A stretch of DNA of 7,669 nt from positions 1 to 7,669 of the forward strand of contig DAORIV010000018.1 in NCBI GenBank assembly GCA_035438705.1. Direction: 5' to 3'. The first letter of the stretch is position 1. Every line of letters starts with the position of its first letter. The notes beneath the pieces are model-generated. The model was not told where the DNA came from and did not search any database. It was given only the letters and a program-made list of their open reading frames with translations. Source of the DNA: C7867-006 sp035438705 (GTDB lineage Bacteria; Patescibacteriota; Minisyncoccia; Phycocordibacterales; DATDWN01). The position numbers were made by a program, and so were the translations under genes. Below, one piece after another: positions 4,670-7,669 of this stretch.

Positions 4670-5828
4670 AGAACACGTAACAGTCAGCCAGTATTTAGAC
4701 AAATTAAATACTACTCTTAAAGAAGAAAAAGCAAAAATACTAGGTGAAGTATCTGGCATGCAGTTGCATCAAAGTGGACACCTGTATTTTTCTCTACTTG
4801 ATAAGGTGGATAGAAGTAAAATTGATTGTGTGTTGTGGAAAAGTAAATATGATATATACGGAAAGGTAATACAAAACGGTACTGAAATATTAGCTACAGT
4901 TGTACCAAATATTTATAAGCCTTGGGGCAAGCTCAGTGCACAAGTTGAGGTTGCCGAATTGGTAGGTGAAGGAGCTTTGCAAGTAGCATATGAAAAACTT
5001 AAGAAAAAACTTGAACTTGAAGGCCTGTTTTCTGAAGATAGAAAAAGACCCTTACCACAGTATCCACATAAAATTGGAGTTATCACTTCAAAAAGTGGGG
5101 CAGTGATCAACGACTTCCTTACTAACATTGGCAAGTTTGGATATGAAATATTATTTGTAGATTCTAAGGTAGAGGGCGCGGAAGCTACACCAGATTTACT
5201 TTCAGCAGTTGAAACACTTAGAGATAAAGATTTAGATGTCTTAGTAATTATGCGTGGTGGAGGTTCTCTCGAGTCATTTCAAGCATTTAACAATGAAGCA
5301 TTGATAAGAGCAGTTTCTACCTTTCCTGTGCCTGTTTTGACTGGCATAGGGCACGATAAAGATTTGCCTTTGCTTAGTATGCTATCAGATAAAAATGTTT
5401 CAACACCCACTGCCGTCGCAAATCTTTTGAACTATTCTTGGATAGAAGCACTGCACAAAGTTAATTTATATCAAGAAAAAATTCTTTCAAGTTTTAGTCA
5501 ACTTATGGACGTATTTAAGAAAGCTGAAGACACCTTACTTCGAGCTGTAGACAGAATTGAAAATACTATTACTAGATATTCAGATACCGTATCTAGTTAC
5601 ACCAAAGATATGTTAGTAGGTTTTCAAAGTGTTTTGGATAGCTTAGATGAGTTATTGAACAACTCAGAAAAAGTTATTGAACTTTCTAACCCAGAAAGAC
5701 TTTTGAAACATGGATACAGTATTGTTAGAAGTGGAGGCAAAATTGTTAAAAGCAAAAAGGATGTTTCAAGAGGGGATGATTTGGATATAACCTTAACAGA
5801 CGGTATAATACACACAATAATAAAATAG
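4662..5828 (+). CDS. xseA: Exodeoxyribonuclease VII large subunit
   Basis: The catalytic subunit of exonuclease VII, which degrades single-stranded DNA from both ends to short oligonucleotides and acts in repair. Residues 1-100 form the N-terminal OB-fold (TVSQYLDKLN, ILGEVSG, GHLYFSLLD). The nuclease core holds IGVITSKSGAVINDF (138-152), RGGGSLESF (198-206), GIGHDKD (228-234) and STPTAVA (247-253). By alignment from memory, the E. coli residues Asp155, Arg205, His238 and Asp241 correspond to Asp151, Arg198, His231 and Asp234, with the same spacing in the last three, so it should be active. The usual ADxRAPTP reads SDKNVSTPT, losing that arginine. A long helical stretch (about 260-345) and the C-terminal GYSIVRSGG segment complete the fold. 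At 388 residues it is shorter than E. coli XseA (456), mainly in the helical region. It starts inside the preceding gene; no good Shine-Dalgarno is seen. Confidence 0.96.
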   Translation: MNKEHVTVSQYLDKLNTTLKEEKAKILGEVSGMQLHQSGHLYFSLLDKVDRSKIDCVLWKSKYDIYGKVIQNGTEILATVVPNIYKPWGKLSAQVEVAELVGEGALQVAYEKLKKKLELEGLFSEDRKRPLPQYPHKIGVITSKSGAVINDFLTNIGKFGYEILFVDSKVEGAEATPDLLSAVETLRDKDLDVLVIMRGGGSLESFQAFNNEALIRAVSTFPVPVLTGIGHDKDLPLLSMLSDKNVSTPTAVANLLNYSWIEALHKVNLYQEKILSSFSQLMDVFKKAEDTLLRAVDRIENTITRYSDTVSSYTKDMLVGFQSVLDSLDELLNNSEKVIELSNPERLLKHGYSIVRSGGKIVKSKKDVSRGDDLDITLTDGIIHTIIK

Positions 5829-5832
5829 ACAT

Positions 5833-6048
5833 ATGGCAACAAAAAAGACAGAAAACAAAGTAAATCTAAATGAGACACTAAAAAAACTAGCAGGGATTGT
5901 AGAATGGTTTGAAAATCAATCTGAATTAGATGTTGAAAAAGGTTTAGAAAATGTAAAAGAAGGAGCTGAGCTAATTAAGTTGTCTAGAGAAAGACTAGTA
6001 GAAATCGAAAACGAATTTAAGGAAATAAAGAAAGAGATTCAAAAATAG
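5833..6048 (+). CDS. xseB: Exodeoxyribonuclease VII small subunit
   Basis: A 71-residue, all-helical, highly charged protein placed 4 nt after xseA. NLNETLKKLAGIVEWFE (about 12-28) and LDVEKGLENVKEGAELI (about 32-48) match the two-helix layout of XseB, in which several small subunits wrap the helical region of each XseA; the family usually has FEEALxxLExIVxxLE then LxLExxLxxFExGxxL. Length is near normal (about 80). The C-terminal Lys/Glu-rich helix is less conserved. Sequence alone would make this a moderate call; the position directly after xseA makes it strong. There is no Shine-Dalgarno before ATG 5833, so translation probably depends on coupling to xseA. Its TAG stop abuts the stop of the convergent LOG-family gene with no gap. 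Confidence 0.9.
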   Translation: MATKKTENKVNLNETLKKLAGIVEWFENQSELDVEKGLENVKEGAELIKLSRERLVEIENEFKEIKKEIQK

Positions 6049-6783
6049 TTAAACTTCTTTGTGATCGTGGTTATGGTTGAATTGAATACCATTTCTAACT
6101 GGCGAGTTTTTGATTATTTCAACAATTTTGTCTTCATCATCTTCAATACAGTATAGCTCTAGATCCTCTGGGTCTACGGTGCCTCTTTTTAACATTTGTT
6201 CTTGCATAAGAATATGAAGAGGTTTCCAAAAGTCAGAACCTACCAATATGATTGGAACTTTTTCAATCTTTTTTGTCTGAACTAAAGTAACGATTTCATA
6301 AAACTCATCCAGTGTGCCAAAACCACCTGGAAAGAATATGTAAGCTTCAGCTGAAAATGATAGGCAAACCTTTCTACTGAAAAAGTAATAGAAATCTAAG
6401 TTATCAGTCAGATATTCATTTTTTACTTGATGGTTAGATAATTCAATAGTAAGACCAATTGATGCACCTCCATTTTCATATGCACCTCTGTTTGCAGCTT
6501 CCATAATACCAGGACCTCCTCCGGTTACTATAGAGTAATTCAAATCCTTAGATATTCTTGCTGAAACTGATCTAGCTTTCTGGTATTCTGGGGCGTCTTC
6601 TTTAAAGTGTGTACCTCCGAAAAATGTTACAGATTTCGGATATTTTTTAAGAAAATTAAAAGCATTTGTAAATTCTTCAGCGATAAGATGGACTCTTTCT
6701 ACTGCTGTGTCATGAAGTTCTTGTCTTGTAAGTATTTCAACTGGTGATTGTTTCGGTGGTGTATTTATTATTGCTTTATTCAT
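6049..6783 (-). CDS. LOG/TIGR00730 family Rossmann-fold protein
   Basis: A 244-residue protein of the LOG (Lonely Guy, TIGR00730) family. Members bind nucleoside 5'-monophosphates and many release the base from ribose 5-phosphate (cytokinin riboside monophosphate in plants, AMP in some bacteria). SVTFFGG (51-57) opens the Rossmann fold. GGGPGIMEAANRG (88-100) is the phosphate-binding region. Arg137-Lys138 and PGGFGTLDE (152-160) give the active-site arginine and the PGGxGTxxE motif with Glu160. All the hallmark residues are present, so phosphoribohydrolase activity is plausible; the true substrate cannot be read from sequence. A variable N-terminal segment (1-48) precedes the fold. The C-terminus is unusual: FNHNHDHKEV has three histidines in five positions, a possible metal-binding tail. 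It has its own promoter and lies 44 nt downstream of the RluF-like gene on the same strand. Confidence 0.9.
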   Translation of the reverse strand: MNKAIINTPPKQSPVEILTRQELHDTAVERVHLIAEEFTNAFNFLKKYPKSVTFFGGTHFKEDAPEYQKARSVSARISKDLNYSIVTGGGPGIMEAANRGAYENGGASIGLTIELSNHQVKNEYLTDNLDFYYFFSRKVCLSFSAEAYIFFPGGFGTLDEFYEIVTLVQTKKIEKVPIILVGSDFWKPLHILMQEQMLKRGTVDPEDLELYCIEDDEDKIVEIIKNSPVRNGIQFNHNHDHKEV

Positions 6784-6789
6784 TACACT

Positions 6790-6818
6790 ATTGTACTTAA
6801 GCTCGAGTTTTGTGGCAA
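6790..6818 (-). promoter_or_regulatory. Sigma70-type promoter for the LOG-family gene
   Basis: On the minus strand TTGCCA (-35, 6818-6813) and TACAAT (-10, 6795-6790) are separated by exactly 17 nt; each matches consensus at five of six positions. Six nt separate the -10 from ATG 6783, placing the start at the A of the ATG, a leaderless transcript. It is the best-supported leaderless case in the window. Confidence 0.65.
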
Positions 6819-6827
6819 GTTATAAGG

Positions 6828-7571
6828 CTATAATCCAATACTTTTTAGGAAATCCTCTTTCGCGGCACCAGATATTTCTTCGAAACTTCCCTTGGGTATT
6901 TTACCTAGTTTAATGTTCTGAATCCTAGTTCGCTGTAAGTCTCTTACAGTGTAACCTAGTTTTTCTGTCATGCGTCTTATTTGCCTGTTTTTACCTTCGG
7001 TTAACACAATATTAAAAATATTATCTTTCACTTTTTTTACTTTTGCTTTTTTTGTGACTCCGTCACCAATATCCACACCGTCCTGCATGTGCTTTATAAA
7101 AGCAGGACTAAACTTTCTGTCTACTTGAACTATATATTCTTTCTCATGGCTGTATTTTGGATTTAAAAGTCTATCAGTAACCCTACCATCGTTTGTTAGT
7201 ATCATAAGACCGTGTGACTCTTTGTCTATTCGCCCTACTGGAAAAATATTTCCATATTTTAAAATTTCTTTTGAGTTGATACTTTCAATTATACCTTTTT
7301 CATCTCCTTGAGGATTTGTACTAACTATGCCCTTAGGCTTGTTGTATGCAAGATAAATATAATCATTCTTTTTATGAACCCCTCTAACATAAACTTCATC
7401 AGTTTCCAAAACTTTGTCACCAAGTACAGCAACTTTTCCGTTTATTAATACTTTTTTACTCAATATTAATTCATCAACACCTTTTCGTGTCGCAACACCC
7501 TTGTGCGCCAAATATTTATTTATTCTCATCGGGTAAGAATCTTTTTCTGTAGGAGAGCTTTTGCTTTTCAT
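6828..7571 (-). CDS. rluF: RluF-like 23S rRNA pseudouridine synthase
   Basis: A 247-residue RsuA/RluB/E/F-family pseudouridine synthase that isomerises a uridine in 23S rRNA. An S4 RNA-binding domain comes first (about 15-65: MRINKYLAHKGVATRK, then VLINGKVA). The catalytic domain has YNKPKGIVST (76-85), GRIDKESHGLMILTNDG (113-129) with catalytic Asp116, HEKEYIVQVD (142-151), and the closing GKNRQIRRM (193-201). HEKEY, GVTKKAKVKK and RTRIQNIKLG resemble E. coli RluF, which makes pseudouridine 2604, more than RluB or RsuA; RluF can also act on tRNA-Tyr. The symbol is therefore a subgroup assignment from remembered sequence, not proof of target. The first 14 residues are Ser/Lys-rich and weakly supported; Met15 is an alternative start, but the -10-like element just before ATG 7571 favours the longer form. 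The gene ends in TAG within the region upstream of the LOG promoter. Confidence 0.92.
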   Translation of the reverse strand: MKSKSSPTEKDSYPMRINKYLAHKGVATRKGVDELILSKKVLINGKVAVLGDKVLETDEVYVRGVHKKNDYIYLAYNKPKGIVSTNPQGDEKGIIESINSKEILKYGNIFPVGRIDKESHGLMILTNDGRVTDRLLNPKYSHEKEYIVQVDRKFSPAFIKHMQDGVDIGDGVTKKAKVKKVKDNIFNIVLTEGKNRQIRRMTEKLGYTVRDLQRTRIQNIKLGKIPKGSFEEISGAAKEDFLKSIGL

Positions 7572-7578
7572 TGTATAC

Positions 7579-7584
7579 AGTATA
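7579..7584 (-). promoter_or_regulatory. Possible -10 for the RluF-like gene
   Basis: TATACT on the minus strand lies 7 nt before ATG 7571, again giving a transcript that begins at or near the start codon. No convincing -35 is found. The hexamer is inside a 10-bp perfect palindrome (agtatatact, 7579-7588) in the divergent region, which could also be a regulator site. Confidence 0.4.
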
Positions 7585-7618
7585 TACTATAAATCATACA
7601 AACAATAAGTTTTTAAAT

Positions 7619-7669
7619 ATGAAAAAATTAAGCAAAAATGAATGGGTAGCAGTTACTGTTTCAGTTTTT
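7619..7669 (+). CDS. N-terminus of a divergent gene, probable membrane-anchored protein (partial)
   Basis: Seventeen codons run open from ATG 7619 to the window edge: MKKLSKNEWVAVTVSVFF. Two or three lysines and a polar stretch precede the start of a hydrophobic segment, as in a signal peptide or N-terminal membrane anchor. I recall similar MKKLSKNEW starts on exported proteins of Parcubacteria, including FKBP-type peptidyl-prolyl isomerases, but 17 residues cannot establish that. The gene is divergent from the RluF-like gene with 47 nt between the two start codons. No Shine-Dalgarno precedes the ATG and no clear promoter can be assigned. The gene is real with fair probability, because the start, composition and position all fit, but its product is unknown. 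Confidence 0.55.
   Translation, partial: MKKLSKNEWVAVTVSVF

Noticed and set aside
1..7669. UGA reassigned to glycine, as in Gracilibacteria and SR1
   Set aside because: No gene ends in TGA, but none needs an in-frame TGA either and all products are complete with the standard bacterial code. Ten stops are too few to infer recoding.

Overview
The window looks like a piece of a small-genome Candidate Phyla Radiation (Patescibacteria, probably Parcubacteria-like) chromosome. This is an inference from low GC (roughly one third outside one island), tightly packed or overlapping genes, few Shine-Dalgarno sequences, and the short CPR-style forms of several proteins (a 129-residue YgjP-like peptidase, a DEAD-box helicase that stops just after its core). 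Translation code 11 fits throughout. All ten stop codons seen are TAA or TAG. No tRNA, rRNA, CRISPR array, transposase or integrase is visible.

Layout. 1-164: 3' end of an ABC-F ATPase gene. 162-316: a structured, MITE-like palindromic repeat that begins at that gene's stop codon. 355-744: YgjP/DUF45 metallopeptidase, converging with and overlapping an HI0933/YhiN-like flavoprotein (741-1985, minus). 1986-2179: divergent promoter region with a strong sigma70-type promoter and a leader of about 140 nt before a DEAD-box RNA helicase (2180-3430). 3428-3472: second, partial copy of the repeat, again starting at a stop codon. 3500-3904: a self-contained GC-rich cassette with consensus promoter, strong Shine-Dalgarno, a 101-residue SWIM-type zinc-finger protein and a terminator-like hairpin. 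3926-6048: apparent operon of a membrane-anchored DUF3298-like protein, xseA and xseB. 6049-6783 (minus): LOG/TIGR00730 protein. 6828-7571 (minus): RluF-like pseudouridine synthase. 7619-7669: start of a divergent gene cut by the window edge.

Most genes are housekeeping: translation and RNA metabolism (ABC-F, helicase, pseudouridine synthase) and DNA repair (exonuclease VII). The accessory part is 3428-3904, where a repeat fragment sits beside a gene whose base composition, codon use and start signal differ from everything around it. Several native genes instead have a -10-like hexamer 6-7 nt before the start codon and no Shine-Dalgarno, which suggests leaderless transcripts. The best candidates for something undescribed are the stop-codon-anchored repeat family and the SWIM mini-protein cassette. 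Neither can be proved from this window alone.
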